NCBI GenBank assembly: GCA_022842805.1
Contig: JALHOX010000040.1
Coordinates: 1 to 16,419 of the forward strand
Length of the DNA: 16,419 nucleotides
Direction: 5' to 3'
Source of the DNA: Phycisphaerae bacterium
Lineage (GTDB): Bacteria > Planctomycetota > Phycisphaerae > UBA1845 > Fen-1342
Each line of letters starts with the position of its first letter. Position 1 is the stretch's first letter. A program made the position numbers and the translations under genes. Below are positions 1-7,210 of the stretch, piece after piece. The notes below the pieces were generated by a model, which did no database searches, was not told where the DNA came from, and saw only the letters and a program-made list of their open reading frames with translations.

Positions 1-1
1 C

Positions 2-1030
2 GCGGCCGAGGCCCTGCCCGCCGACACCGAGCGCGCCGCCCAGCGCCGACGCAACGCCGCCCGCTGGTTGCGCCGCCACTGGGAAGACTGGCTGACGCCG
101 CTCCGCGCAGAGCACAGTGCCATCGACGCCTGGCGCCAGTCTGTCGACGGCGGGCTGCATGAATTCGTCGACACCTACCGCCGCGACTTTCTGGAAGACC
201 CGCGCCGCTATGACTGCTTTCGCCTCGCGACGGTCGAACTGCTGCGACTGCTCGAAGTGCCGGGCGTTTCGAACGCACTGGCACAGACCCGCGCCGTCGT
301 CACCTGGCCGGTGCGACGGCTGTTTCAGGCCGGCCGCGACTGGCTCTCTTCCGTCCGCCGCCCCGGCGACCGCGACGCCGGCGGCGCGCCGCGCGGGGCA
401 GAGGAACTGGTCCTCCAATCCGCACTCGACCGCATGCTGACGGGCTTGCGACATGGCTGCGCACGACACGAGGAGGGCGGAGACCGTGCAAATCCGCAGC
501 GAACGGACGAGGCCGCCCGCTCGCCGCTGGTCTGGAGGGCCATCGCCGCTCGACTCGATGCCGAAGACGCATCGCTGCGAGCCGAGCTGGCCCAGCACCT
601 CGCGCTGCACGCCGCCGCCGCCCAGCGCGAAATCGGGCGCACCGCCGAAGAACTCTACGCAGTCCTGCAGAAAAACCCCGCCGCGCTCGCCGGGCTGCGG
701 GCCACGCGGGCCGTGGCCGACGCCGCGGGGCTGGTGCTCGCCTTCAAGACCGGCGGACTTCATTTCCACGACCTGCTGCTCGCGCCCGCCATGCTTGCGG
801 CCACCAGCTTTCTCAGCGAAGGCGTGCTCGGCAGCTACATGTCGCAATCGGCCGCCTTGCTCAAGCAGCGGCTACTCGCCGATGTGCGCGAACGACTCGT
901 CGGCGAGCGCTTTCGCCCCACTCTGGTTCGCCTCGGCGAAGGCTTGCGCGGCGACGGACTCATCGGCATCACGCCCGAGGAGAGCGCCGCGGCCGACGCC
1001 GCCATTCGCGCCTGGGAGACCGCGCGATGA
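2..1030 (+). CDS. C-terminal part of a helical protein, probable partner of the downstream GTPase (5' end outside window)
   Basis: The reading frame is open from the left edge, so the true start lies outside the window; a TTG at 68 is only an internal codon. The visible 342 residues are Arg/Ala/Leu-rich and look almost wholly helical. There is no P-loop in this part. One apolar stretch (FHDLLLAPAMLAATSFLSEG, about 100 residues before the end) could be a membrane-inserting hairpin or a buried helix. The stop codon overlaps the start of the next gene as ATGA, which points to translational coupling. The arrangement resembles paired dynamin/Era-like GTPase genes in which an N-terminal G domain precedes a helical stalk, so the missing N-terminus may hold a GTPase domain; this is inference. 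I do not recognise the family firmly. Confidence 0.75.
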   Translation, partial: AAEALPADTERAAQRRRNAARWLRRHWEDWLTPLRAEHSAIDAWRQSVDGGLHEFVDTYRRDFLEDPRRYDCFRLATVELLRLLEVPGVSNALAQTRAVVTWPVRRLFQAGRDWLSSVRRPGDRDAGGAPRGAEELVLQSALDRMLTGLRHGCARHEEGGDRANPQRTDEAARSPLVWRAIAARLDAEDASLRAELAQHLALHAAAAQREIGRTAEELYAVLQKNPAALAGLRATRAVADAAGLVLAFKTGGLHFHDLLLAPAMLAATSFLSEGVLGSYMSQSAALLKQRLLADVRERLVGERFRPTLVRLGEGLRGDGLIGITPEESAAADAAIRAWETAR

Positions 1031-2790
1031 GCTCGCTACAAGGCGCCCCGCCGATGCGCCCCATCGAGCGCGAGCTGTTCGCCTTCGCCCAGTCGGCCCA
1101 CGCCGCCGGCTGGATCGGTGCAGCCCGCCTCGCGCAGCTTCAAAACATCGAGCGCTCTTCGCCCGATCTGCTCTTCTCGCCCGCGCCGGCCCGGCCGATC
1201 GTCGTCGGCCTCTTCGGCGGAACGGGTGTCGGCAAAAGCAGCCTGCTGAACCGCATCGCCGGCGTGAACGTCTCGCAGACGGGCGTCATGCGCCCAACCT
1301 CCCGCAGCGTCACTCTCTATGTTCATGAGCAGGTCTCGCTGGCTGAACTGCCCGCCGATTTGCCCGCCGATCGCATCGCTGTAAAGCGCCATGCCGATCC
1401 AAATCATCGTCACGTCGTCTGGGTCGATACGCCCGACCTCGACAGCGCCGACGAAGCCAATCGCGCCTGCACGCTGGCCTGGCTCGGCCACCTCGACCTG
1501 CTGGTCTACGTCGCCAGCCCCGAGCGCTATCGCGACGACGTCGGCTGGCGCGTCCTGCGCGATCGCCAGGCACGCCACGCCTGGATCTTCGTCATGAATC
1601 GTTGGGACGAAGGCGGCGGCGGACAAGACGCCGACTGGTTCCGCGTCTTGCGCGAGGCCGGGTTCGACGACCCCCTGCTCATTCGCACCAGTTGCGCCGA
1701 AGCTGCCGGTCGACAAGCTGCCCGTCGCGACAGCGATGAACTGCCCGTGCTCACCGACGCCGTCCGCGCCCTCTTCGACGCCAGCGGCGTCGAGCGACTG
1801 GCGCTTCGCCGGGCGCGCCTGCGAAATGAGGAGCTGGCCGCCTGGCTCGACGACGCAAACCGCGACATCGGCGACGCCGGCGCCTGGGGCGCCGCCACAC
1901 GCTCCGCCCGTGAGCATTGGCCTGCCGCCGCCGAGACGATTCGATCCGCCGCCGCTTTCGGGGTCGAGATCGCCGCTCGTCGCTTTGCGACCCGGCAGAG
2001 TCCGCTCGGCGGTGTGCCGGAGGCCCTGCTCCGACTGACCGGGCGGGCCGCCCCCGCGCCGTCGCCCGCCGCCAATCAACCCACCATCGCCGAAGCGCGG
2101 GAGGGCGCGCCAGGCCCCGCGACGGGTGGCGAAGACACCGCCTGGGCCGCGCGACTGGTTTGGGATGGCTATTCGGAGGAACAGATCGAGAACTTCGCCC
2201 AGCGCTCGCTGATGGTCCTCGATCGCGCCGGCCTGCCGACCGCCGCAGCCGAGGGCGCCCTCGATCGCTTCCGCAACACGGCCATCGCCTCCGCCCGCGG
2301 CGAGATCGAGCGCAGCCTCCGCGCCGCCCTCGCCGCCCCAGGCCGGGCATGGCAACGGGCTGCCATCGCCGTGCTCAAGTGGCTGACCCGCGTCCTGCCC
2401 ATCGCCGCCGCCCTTTGGATCGCCTATGCCGCCGTCATCGGCTTTCACCGCGGCGCAAGCGGCGGCGGGGCCTACTTCGGCAGCGAGTTTCTCTTCTCCG
2501 CGGGCACACTGCTGCTGGTGGCCTGGGGGCTGCCCGCGCTTCTTCGCTACTCGCTGCAACCTTCAGTCGAGGATGCCGCCCGCGCCGGTTTGCGCAGCGG
2601 CCTCGAGCTCGCCCTCAGCGCGGTCACCTCCGCCCATGCAGACGCGCTCGCACGGCTGGAGCGCGACGCCGCCGCCATACGCGGCGCGGCCGACGGCCTG
2701 CTCAACCGGCTGCGCTCCGAAGCGCCCGAGCCGCCACCGAGCCCCCACGAAGACGCCATCCGTCGCCTCGTCACGCGCGCCGCCAGATAG
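1027..2790 (+). CDS. Membrane-associated GTPase (Era/dynamin-like)
   Basis: The 587-aa product carries a clear G domain. The P-loop GGTGVGKSS is at residues 64-72, a switch I Thr lies in RPTSRS near 91, the G3 motif appears as DTPD at 134-137, and NRWD at 191-194 stands in for the NKxD guanine-specificity motif. A long helical region follows (about 250-445), with a Pro/Ala-rich linker at 340-370. Two apolar segments at about 450-472 and 485-507 are a likely membrane hairpin, followed by a C-terminal helical tail. This layout (G domain, helical stalk, paired membrane helices, tail) resembles bacterial dynamin-like and YcjX/DUF697-type GTPases, which act at membranes. The ATG overlaps the upstream stop as ATGA, so the two products are probably made together. 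The exact substrate process is unknown. Confidence 0.85.
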   Translation: MSSLQGAPPMRPIERELFAFAQSAHAAGWIGAARLAQLQNIERSSPDLLFSPAPARPIVVGLFGGTGVGKSSLLNRIAGVNVSQTGVMRPTSRSVTLYVHEQVSLAELPADLPADRIAVKRHADPNHRHVVWVDTPDLDSADEANRACTLAWLGHLDLLVYVASPERYRDDVGWRVLRDRQARHAWIFVMNRWDEGGGGQDADWFRVLREAGFDDPLLIRTSCAEAAGRQAARRDSDELPVLTDAVRALFDASGVERLALRRARLRNEELAAWLDDANRDIGDAGAWGAATRSAREHWPAAAETIRSAAAFGVEIAARRFATRQSPLGGVPEALLRLTGRAAPAPSPAANQPTIAEAREGAPGPATGGEDTAWAARLVWDGYSEEQIENFAQRSLMVLDRAGLPTAAAEGALDRFRNTAIASARGEIERSLRAALAAPGRAWQRAAIAVLKWLTRVLPIAAALWIAYAAVIGFHRGASGGGAYFGSEFLFSAGTLLLVAWGLPALLRYSLQPSVEDAARAGLRSGLELALSAVTSAHADALARLERDAAAIRGAADGLLNRLRSEAPEPPPSPHEDAIRRLVTRAAR

Positions 2791-2938
2791 GTCGGGCTTT
2801 CCGCCGACCGCTTCATCGGCCCCCCGGCGGCTTCGCCATCGCCCCGTCCCCCTGCGGGCCCGACGACCCGTTTTCGTAAGTTCCGATAGCGCGCTAATCG
2901 TTCGCGCGCCGCCGTCGTTTCGAATATCGTGCAGGGTT

Positions 2939-5900
2939 ATGGCCGAATCGATCATGCTGGCGTTCCTGCGCTTCGAGCAGCCGATTTATCTCTGGCTGCT
3001 CCTGATTGCGCCGCTGCTCATCGTGTGGTCCTATCCCAAGCTCGCGGGACTGGGGAATACGCGCCGCATCATCGCGCTCGCGGCTCGGGCCGGGGTCATC
3101 ACCCTGCTGGCCCTGGCGCTGGCCGGCGCCAGCCGCGTGCAGACCGCCAAAGACCTGACCGTCCTCTTCCTGCTCGATCGCTCGAACAGCATCCCCCGCA
3201 ACGTGCAGCGCGACGCCTTCGCCCAGCTCAAGCAAAAATCAACCAGCGGCAAGCCCGACGATCGCGTCGGCATCATCGCTTTCGACGGCGCCGCCGCCGT
3301 CGAGCAGTTGCCCATGGCCGCGCTCGCCATCGATCGCGTCACCGACCCGCTCAAGCCCGACCACACCGACATCGCCGCCAGCATGCGGCTCGCTCTGGCG
3401 CTTTTCCCGCCCGATAGCGCCCGGCGCGTGGTCCTGCTCTCGGATGGCAACGAAAACGTCGGCGAGGCGCTCCGCGAAGCCGACAGCTACAAGGCCGCCA
3501 ACGTCCCGATCGATGTCCTTCCGCTGGCCTATGAACACGGCAACGAAGTCGTCTTCGAACAACTGCGGACGCCGCCCACCGCCTCAGCCGATGAAACCGT
3601 CGCGGTGCAAATGATCATTCGATCGCAGCGCCCCGCCCGCGGACGCGTCCTGCTCTACGACAACGATCAACTGGTCGACTTCGGCGACGGCGGCGGAAAA
3701 GCCGGCTCACCCATCACGCTCGACGCCGGGCCCAACCGCATCGTGAAGCGCCTGCCGATCCGCGGCACGCGGCCGCACCGCTTCAAGGCCGTCTTCGAGC
3801 CCGACGAAGGCACGGTCGACACCATCAGCGCCAACAACGAGGGCCAATCCTTCACCGTCGTCTCCGGCCCCGGCAAGATCCTCATCCTCACCACGCAGGA
3901 CGACTTGAATCTGCCCACACCCTCGGCCGAAGTGCTGGCGGCGGCGCTGCGCAGAGAAAAGCTCGATTGCGAAGTCGAAATCGCCGGCTCGCGCCCGATC
4001 GATCAGGTCACGCTGCTCGAATACACGCTGGTCATCCTCGCCAACGTGCCGAAAAACGACCTGTCCGACGCGTCCGTCCAGGCCCTCGCCACCTACGTCC
4101 GCGACGTCGGCGGCGGCCTGATCATGCTCGGCGGCGATCAGAGCTTCGGCGCCGGCGGCTGGACCGACACGCCCATCGAAGAGGTCATGCCCGTCAGCTT
4201 CGACGTCAAGAACAAAAAGCAGATCCCCAAGGGCGCGCTCGTGCTCGTCATGCACGCCTGCGAAGTGCCCAACGGCAACTACATCGGCGAGCGCTGCGCC
4301 GTCGCCGCCATCAAGACGCTCAGCACGCGCGACCTCGTCGGCGTGCTCAGCTATCGCTGGATCAGCGATCAGCAGGGATTCTGGGATATCCCGCTGCGCG
4401 TCGTCGGCAACAAAACTGAAGTCCTGCAGCAGGTGCTGAAGATGCAGATGGGCGACATGCCCGATCTGCACGAGGTGATGGCCCCCGGCGTCGACGCGCT
4501 CATCGCCCGCAAAGACGCCGCCGCCAAGCACATGATCATCGTCTCCGACTTCGACCCCGCCGCGCCGTCGTCGGGGCTGATCGACAAGATGAAGAAAAAC
4601 GGCATCACCTGCTCGACCGTCGCGATCGGCTACGGCGGACACCAAATCGATGAATCCAAGGCCAAGTGGATCGCCGACTCGACCGGCGGAAAGTTTTACG
4701 CGACCGACAAGTTCGACGAGCTGCCGCAAATCTTCATCAAGGAAGCCCGCATCGTGCAGCGCTCGCTCCTGCAGGAGCAGCCCTTCACCCCGCGATTGGT
4801 CAACGCGCTGCCGACCACCGTGCGCATGCTCATGGGCGATGGTTTGCCCGAACTGCGCGGCTATGTCCTGACGACCGCCAAACCCTCGGCCGACATCCCG
4901 CTCGTCCGCGCCACCGAAGAGGGCAACGACCCCGTCCTCGCCCAGTGGCAGGTCGGCCTCGGCAAGACCGTCGCCTTCACCAGCGGCATGTGGTCGCGCT
5001 GGGGCAACGACTGGGCCGCCTGGCCGAAGTTCGCTCCGCTGTGGGGGCAAATCGCACGCTGGGCCTCGAAACAGGGCGACCGCGCCGGCCTCGATGTGAC
5101 CACCAGCGTGCAGGGCGGCGTCGGGCGCGTCCGCGTCGAGGCCGCCGACGAAGCCGCCGTCCAGCAAATGCAGCTCGGCGGCACACTGATCCTGCCCAAT
5201 CAGGAGGCCGTGCCGCTGCGGCTGACGCAGGTCGGGCCGGGCAAGTACGAGGGCGAATTCGACGCCTCGGACCGCGGCAACTACATCCTCAACCTCTCCT
5301 ACGCCAGCGGCGTCGGCGCCAACGCCCAGTCGGGCACCGTACGCACCGGCGTGTCGGTCGCGTATTCGCCGGAGTTCGAGGAGTTGCAGACCAACCTGCC
5401 GCTGATCGAAGAGATTCGCAGCCGCGCCGGCGGGCGCAATCTCGCGGCCGACCCCAATTCGAGCGTCTTCGATCGCGCCAGCCTGCCGCGGGTCGAGGCT
5501 CGCCGCCCGATCTGGGAAGACCTGATGCGCTGGATGCTCATCCTCTTCCTGCTCGACGTCGCCATCCGACGCGTGGCCATCAACCCGCTCGCGATCCTGC
5601 GCGGCGTACGCTCGCGCATCGCCGAGGGCGCGGGAACGCGCCAGACCGGCGAAGCCAGTGCCGCCGTGTTGAGTAGCTTGAAGGGGGCGAAGGCCAAGGC
5701 CGACACGACCGCGAAGCCCGGCGCGGGCAAGCCCGGCGTGCCGGAACAGGGCGCACCGCCCAGCCGGGCCGCAAAGTACGACGCACCGGCCGGCACACGC
5801 CGCGGCGAAGGCGATCTGTCGCAGGCTCTGGGCGGCGCCAGCGGCGAACAAAAGCCGGTGGTCGCCCCGCCCACGCGCAAGAAAGCCGACGCGGGAGAGG

Positions 5901-5983
5901 CCGATTACACGTCGCGCCTCTTGAAAGCCAAGAAGCGCGCCCGACAGGACGACGAGGGGGATGGGGCGGCGGGCGGCGAATAG
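2939..5983 (+). CDS. Membrane-anchored protein with two vWA domains and a GATase1-like domain (BatA-like)
   Basis: The frame is open much further upstream, but the product begins naturally at ATG 2939, preceded by GCAGGG; ATG 2954 is an alternative. The 1014-aa protein has two N-terminal membrane helices (about 15-30 and 45-63). A vWA domain follows with an intact MIDAS: DRSNS at 80-84, T143 and SDG at 168-170. A class I glutamine-amidotransferase-like region (about 310-420, GGDQSFG near 398-404) lacks an obvious catalytic Cys. A second vWA-like domain (about 432-600) has MHACE where DxSxS should be, so it probably cannot bind metal. A membrane helix at about 862-877 precedes a 120-residue low-complexity Ala/Lys/Gly tail. 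Such proteins are common in planctomycetes and resemble aerotolerance (Bat) vWA proteins; the bulk between the helices should be periplasmic. Function is not established. Confidence 0.88.
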   Translation: MAESIMLAFLRFEQPIYLWLLLIAPLLIVWSYPKLAGLGNTRRIIALAARAGVITLLALALAGASRVQTAKDLTVLFLLDRSNSIPRNVQRDAFAQLKQKSTSGKPDDRVGIIAFDGAAAVEQLPMAALAIDRVTDPLKPDHTDIAASMRLALALFPPDSARRVVLLSDGNENVGEALREADSYKAANVPIDVLPLAYEHGNEVVFEQLRTPPTASADETVAVQMIIRSQRPARGRVLLYDNDQLVDFGDGGGKAGSPITLDAGPNRIVKRLPIRGTRPHRFKAVFEPDEGTVDTISANNEGQSFTVVSGPGKILILTTQDDLNLPTPSAEVLAAALRREKLDCEVEIAGSRPIDQVTLLEYTLVILANVPKNDLSDASVQALATYVRDVGGGLIMLGGDQSFGAGGWTDTPIEEVMPVSFDVKNKKQIPKGALVLVMHACEVPNGNYIGERCAVAAIKTLSTRDLVGVLSYRWISDQQGFWDIPLRVVGNKTEVLQQVLKMQMGDMPDLHEVMAPGVDALIARKDAAAKHMIIVSDFDPAAPSSGLIDKMKKNGITCSTVAIGYGGHQIDESKAKWIADSTGGKFYATDKFDELPQIFIKEARIVQRSLLQEQPFTPRLVNALPTTVRMLMGDGLPELRGYVLTTAKPSADIPLVRATEEGNDPVLAQWQVGLGKTVAFTSGMWSRWGNDWAAWPKFAPLWGQIARWASKQGDRAGLDVTTSVQGGVGRVRVEAADEAAVQQMQLGGTLILPNQEAVPLRLTQVGPGKYEGEFDASDRGNYILNLSYASGVGANAQSGTVRTGVSVAYSPEFEELQTNLPLIEEIRSRAGGRNLAADPNSSVFDRASLPRVEARRPIWEDLMRWMLILFLLDVAIRRVAINPLAILRGVRSRIAEGAGTRQTGEASAAVLSSLKGAKAKADTTAKPGAGKPGVPEQGAPPSRAAKYDAPAGTRRGEGDLSQALGGASGEQKPVVAPPTRKKADAGEADYTSRLLKAKKRARQDDEGDGAAGGE

Positions 5984-6013
5984 TCGCGGCGTCGACTTCC
6001 GCCGACGACGCGA
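5984..6013. terminator. Hairpin in the convergent gap, possible bidirectional terminator
   Basis: Immediately after the rightward stop codon, 5984-5994 pairs with 6003-6013 at ten of eleven positions (one G/A mismatch), leaving an 8-nt loop. It fills most of the 39-bp gap between the converging genes. There is no T tract on either side, so intrinsic termination is uncertain. Confidence 0.4.
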
Positions 6014-6022
6014 TCTCGCTCG

Positions 6023-6241
6023 CTACGCCGCGCCGGCGGTCGCGTTTTCGGCCACCAGCTCGATGACCGCAGTGGTGACCGCGCCAAAGAGATTGGTAAC
6101 CAGATCGATCACGCCATTCTCGACCGCCAGGCGAAGCTGGCTGTCGCAGCCGCCCAGTTGCAGCGCTACGCCGCCGCTGGAGAGCATGGCCAAGCGCAGA
6201 ATCCAGGCGCGTCGAACGTTGAGGGCACGCTGTTGTTTCAT
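6023..6241 (-). CDS. Small predicted lipoprotein, 72 aa
   Basis: The start is ATG at 6241, chosen because GGAG lies 6 nt upstream (GGAGCGAAAGATG); the frame could open further upstream but without such a site. The N-terminus is basic (KQQR, RRAWILR), followed by a short apolar stretch and a lipobox LQLGGC, so the mature chain would begin at the Cys. What remains is about 40 residues, mostly Val/Leu/Ala/Thr/Asn and predicted helical (LRLAVENGVIDLVTNLFGAV), ending in Ala. Small proteins with a QLGGC lipobox followed by a short helical tail recur in planctomycete genomes; I know no function for them. Exported and membrane anchored by inference. A separate promoter is plausible because the upstream gap is 306 bp. 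Confidence 0.72.
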   Translation of the reverse strand: MKQQRALNVRRAWILRLAMLSSGGVALQLGGCDSQLRLAVENGVIDLVTNLFGAVTTAVIELVAENATAGAA

Positions 6242-6290
6242 CTTTCGCTCCGTACTTTTCCGGGCGGAATCGCCTCCGCACCCGACGCGA

Positions 6291-6322
6291 CTTATACCCG
6301 AATCGCACGTCGGGCGCTGCAA
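6291..6322 (-). promoter_or_regulatory. Candidate sigma-70-like promoter for the small lipoprotein
   Basis: Reading leftward, TTGCAG (6322-6317) is followed by TATAAG (6296-6291) with a 20-bp spacer. This would start transcription about 40 nt before the lipoprotein ATG. The spacer is longer than the ideal 17 bp, so the call is tentative. Confidence 0.25.
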
Positions 6323-6388
6323 CTATACGCCCCGCGGCAATGGCCGGGCTGTCAGCTTTAGTCGACGGATGGGGCGGGGCGGGAACGG

Positions 6389-6404
6389 TGTTTCACGTGA
6401 AACA
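6389..6404. other. parS: parS centromere site (ParB binding)
   Basis: TGTTTCACGTGAAACA is a perfect 16-bp palindrome identical to the consensus chromosomal parS bound by ParB/Spo0J across most bacterial phyla. A perfect match by chance in a window this size and GC content is very unlikely. ParB loads here as a CTP-dependent clamp and recruits SMC in well-studied species. No parA or parB lies in this window. The site is non-coding, between two leftward small genes. Confidence 0.88.
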
Positions 6405-6442
6405 GCGTTGCGCACGCAAACGGCGTGCCGCAAACGGCCGGA

Positions 6443-6473
6443 GTGTCCGAGAATCGCGCGGTTTGGCGGACAC
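6443..6473. repeat. Inverted repeat with long loop
   Basis: GTGTCCG at 6443-6449 pairs with CGGACAC at 6467-6473 across a 17-nt loop. It lies downstream of the leftward membrane protein gene and might serve in termination, although no T tract follows. Confidence 0.3.
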
Positions 6474-6527
6474 CGTCGCAGCCGACAGTGCATCATTCCA
6501 TCAACCCTTTCCGCCACGCCAGCCGAT

Positions 6528-6551
6528 GGTGCGTCGAGGGACGCACCCTAC
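6528..6551 (-). repeat. REP unit with GTAG foot, overlapping a stop codon
   Basis: On the minus strand the unit reads GTAG, then GGTGCGTC, loop CCTC, then GACGCACC: an 8-bp perfect stem. It is identical to the unit at 7164-7187. A GTAG tetranucleotide at the 5' foot of a short hairpin is the hallmark of REP sequences mobilised by REP-associated tyrosine transposases. The TAG in the foot is the stop codon of the neighbouring membrane protein gene. Confidence 0.8.
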
Positions 6552-6937
6552 GACTCGGCGACTCGCAGCGCGTCGCGCCAGCGCCACTCCAGCAGCGCCA
6601 GCCCGCCGACGAACAGCGCCTCGCCAAACAGCGCGGAAAGGCCCCAGTTGGTCGCCGAACGAGCGAAATAGACGCCCAAGCCCACACACACGCACGCCCA
6701 CATCAAGTTGGCGGCCGCCAGCAGCGCGATGAGCGCTGGAGGTCGGCTTGAGCGGATGGCGAGCGAGAACGAATAGCAGGCATAGAGCAGGTTTGCGGCG
6801 CCGGTCAGCAGCAGCAGGCCACGCGGCAAGCCCTGCAGCCGGCTGAGCCAGTCGCTGAGCGACAACACGAGGACGCCGACCAGCGCGCCGGCAGTGCAGT
6901 CGATCCAGAGCAGGTACTTTGGCAGAAGACGGTTCAT
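6548..6937 (-). CDS. Four-helix integral membrane protein, 129 aa
   Basis: The start is ATG at 6937 (MNRLLPKYLL), chosen because the hydrophobic protein begins there and the upstream extension runs through repeat-rich DNA; only a weak GAG lies just before it. Four membrane helices are visible at about residues 8-28, 38-61, 67-91 and 99-117, with short charged loops (IRSSR after helix 2, EWRWRD at the end). It resembles small uncharacterised bacterial inner membrane proteins; I see no catalytic motif. The last codons GCC GAG TCG TAG run into the REP unit, so the foot of the repeat supplies the stop. It may be monocistronic, since REP-rich DNA lies on both sides. Confidence 0.7.
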   Translation of the reverse strand: MNRLLPKYLLWIDCTAGALVGVLVLSLSDWLSRLQGLPRGLLLLTGAANLLYACYSFSLAIRSSRPPALIALLAAANLMWACVCVGLGVYFARSATNWGLSALFGEALFVGGLALLEWRWRDALRVAES

Positions 6938-7073
6938 CTCGACGCCAACAACAGTAAATAGATCGTCAGATTCGTGAACCAATGTAGGAGGCCGGCACAG
7001 ACGATGGAGCGCGTGCGAAGTGCAAGCCAGCCGGTCGCGACGGCTTCGCTTGAGTATCGCACCGCCGCGCGGG

Positions 7074-7094
7074 CTGAAGCCGCGCGGCTCGTCA
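7074..7094 (+). repeat. 21-bp direct repeat, copy 1
   Basis: CTGAAGCCGCGCGGCTCGTC followed by A matches 7190-7210 at 20 of 21 positions. The core AGCCGCGCGGCT is itself a palindrome. The two copies flank the REPIN at 7119-7187. Confidence 0.65.
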
Positions 7095-7118
7095 GCGTCA
7101 ATCCGACGCAATCCAGGT

Positions 7119-7187
7119 GTAGTGTGCGTCCCTCGACGCACCCGATGCGCGACGTCAGCCGAGGGTGCGTCGAGGGACGCACCCTAC
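7119..7187. repeat. REPIN: two inverted GTAG-footed REP units
   Basis: The left unit (7119-7142, plus strand) is GTAG-TGTGCGTC-CCTC-GACGCACC. The right unit (7164-7187, minus strand) is GTAG-GGTGCGTC-CCTC-GACGCACC, identical to the lone unit at 6528-6551. They face each other across a 21-bp spacer, the classic arrangement of a REPIN, the unit mobilised by RAYT transposases in other bacteria. Left and right units differ at one stem base. No RAYT gene is in the window. Confidence 0.8.
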
Positions 7188-7189
7188 GT

Positions 7190-7210
7190 CTGAAGCCACG
7201 CGGCTCGTCA
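7190..7210 (+). repeat. 21-bp direct repeat, copy 2, containing a stop codon
   Basis: This copy starts three bases after the right REP unit and ends on TCA at 7208-7210, the complement of the TGA stop of the amylase-family gene. It differs from copy 1 by one base (A for G in the palindromic core). The hairpin it can form sits just after the stop and could end the transcript. Confidence 0.6.

Larger units (their letters stand above)
6242..6547. other. Intergenic region with parS, REP unit and candidate promoter
   Basis: This 306-bp gap between two leftward genes has no convincing coding frame. From right to left it holds a REP hairpin at the membrane protein stop, a long-looped inverted repeat, a perfect parS palindrome and a possible promoter for the small lipoprotein. 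GCAAACGGC is also repeated 14 bp apart at 6416-6424 and 6430-6438. Most items are listed separately. Confidence 0.6.

Noticed and set aside
1036..2559. Long minus-strand open frame antisense to the GTPase gene
   Set aside because: It mirrors a gene with clear GTPase motifs; its translation is Gly/Ala/Asp-rich with no recognisable domain, as expected for antisense frames in GC-rich DNA.
2426..2938. Upstream extension of the vWA protein
   Set aside because: It overlaps the GTPase C-terminal coding region in another frame and encodes Pro/Arg/Ser-rich filler; the membrane segment and a plausible ribosome binding site begin at 2939.
3707..5851. 714-residue minus-strand open frame antisense to the vWA gene
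   Set aside because: The plus strand carries intact MIDAS, GATase-like and membrane segments; the antisense product is compositionally biased without motifs.
6542..7187. Insertion sequence ends
   Set aside because: The repeats flank a normal membrane protein gene, no transposase is present, and the units fit REP hairpins better than terminal inverted repeats.
7074..7210. CRISPR array
   Set aside because: Only two to three repeat copies of different types with irregular spacing and inverted orientation, and no cas genes.
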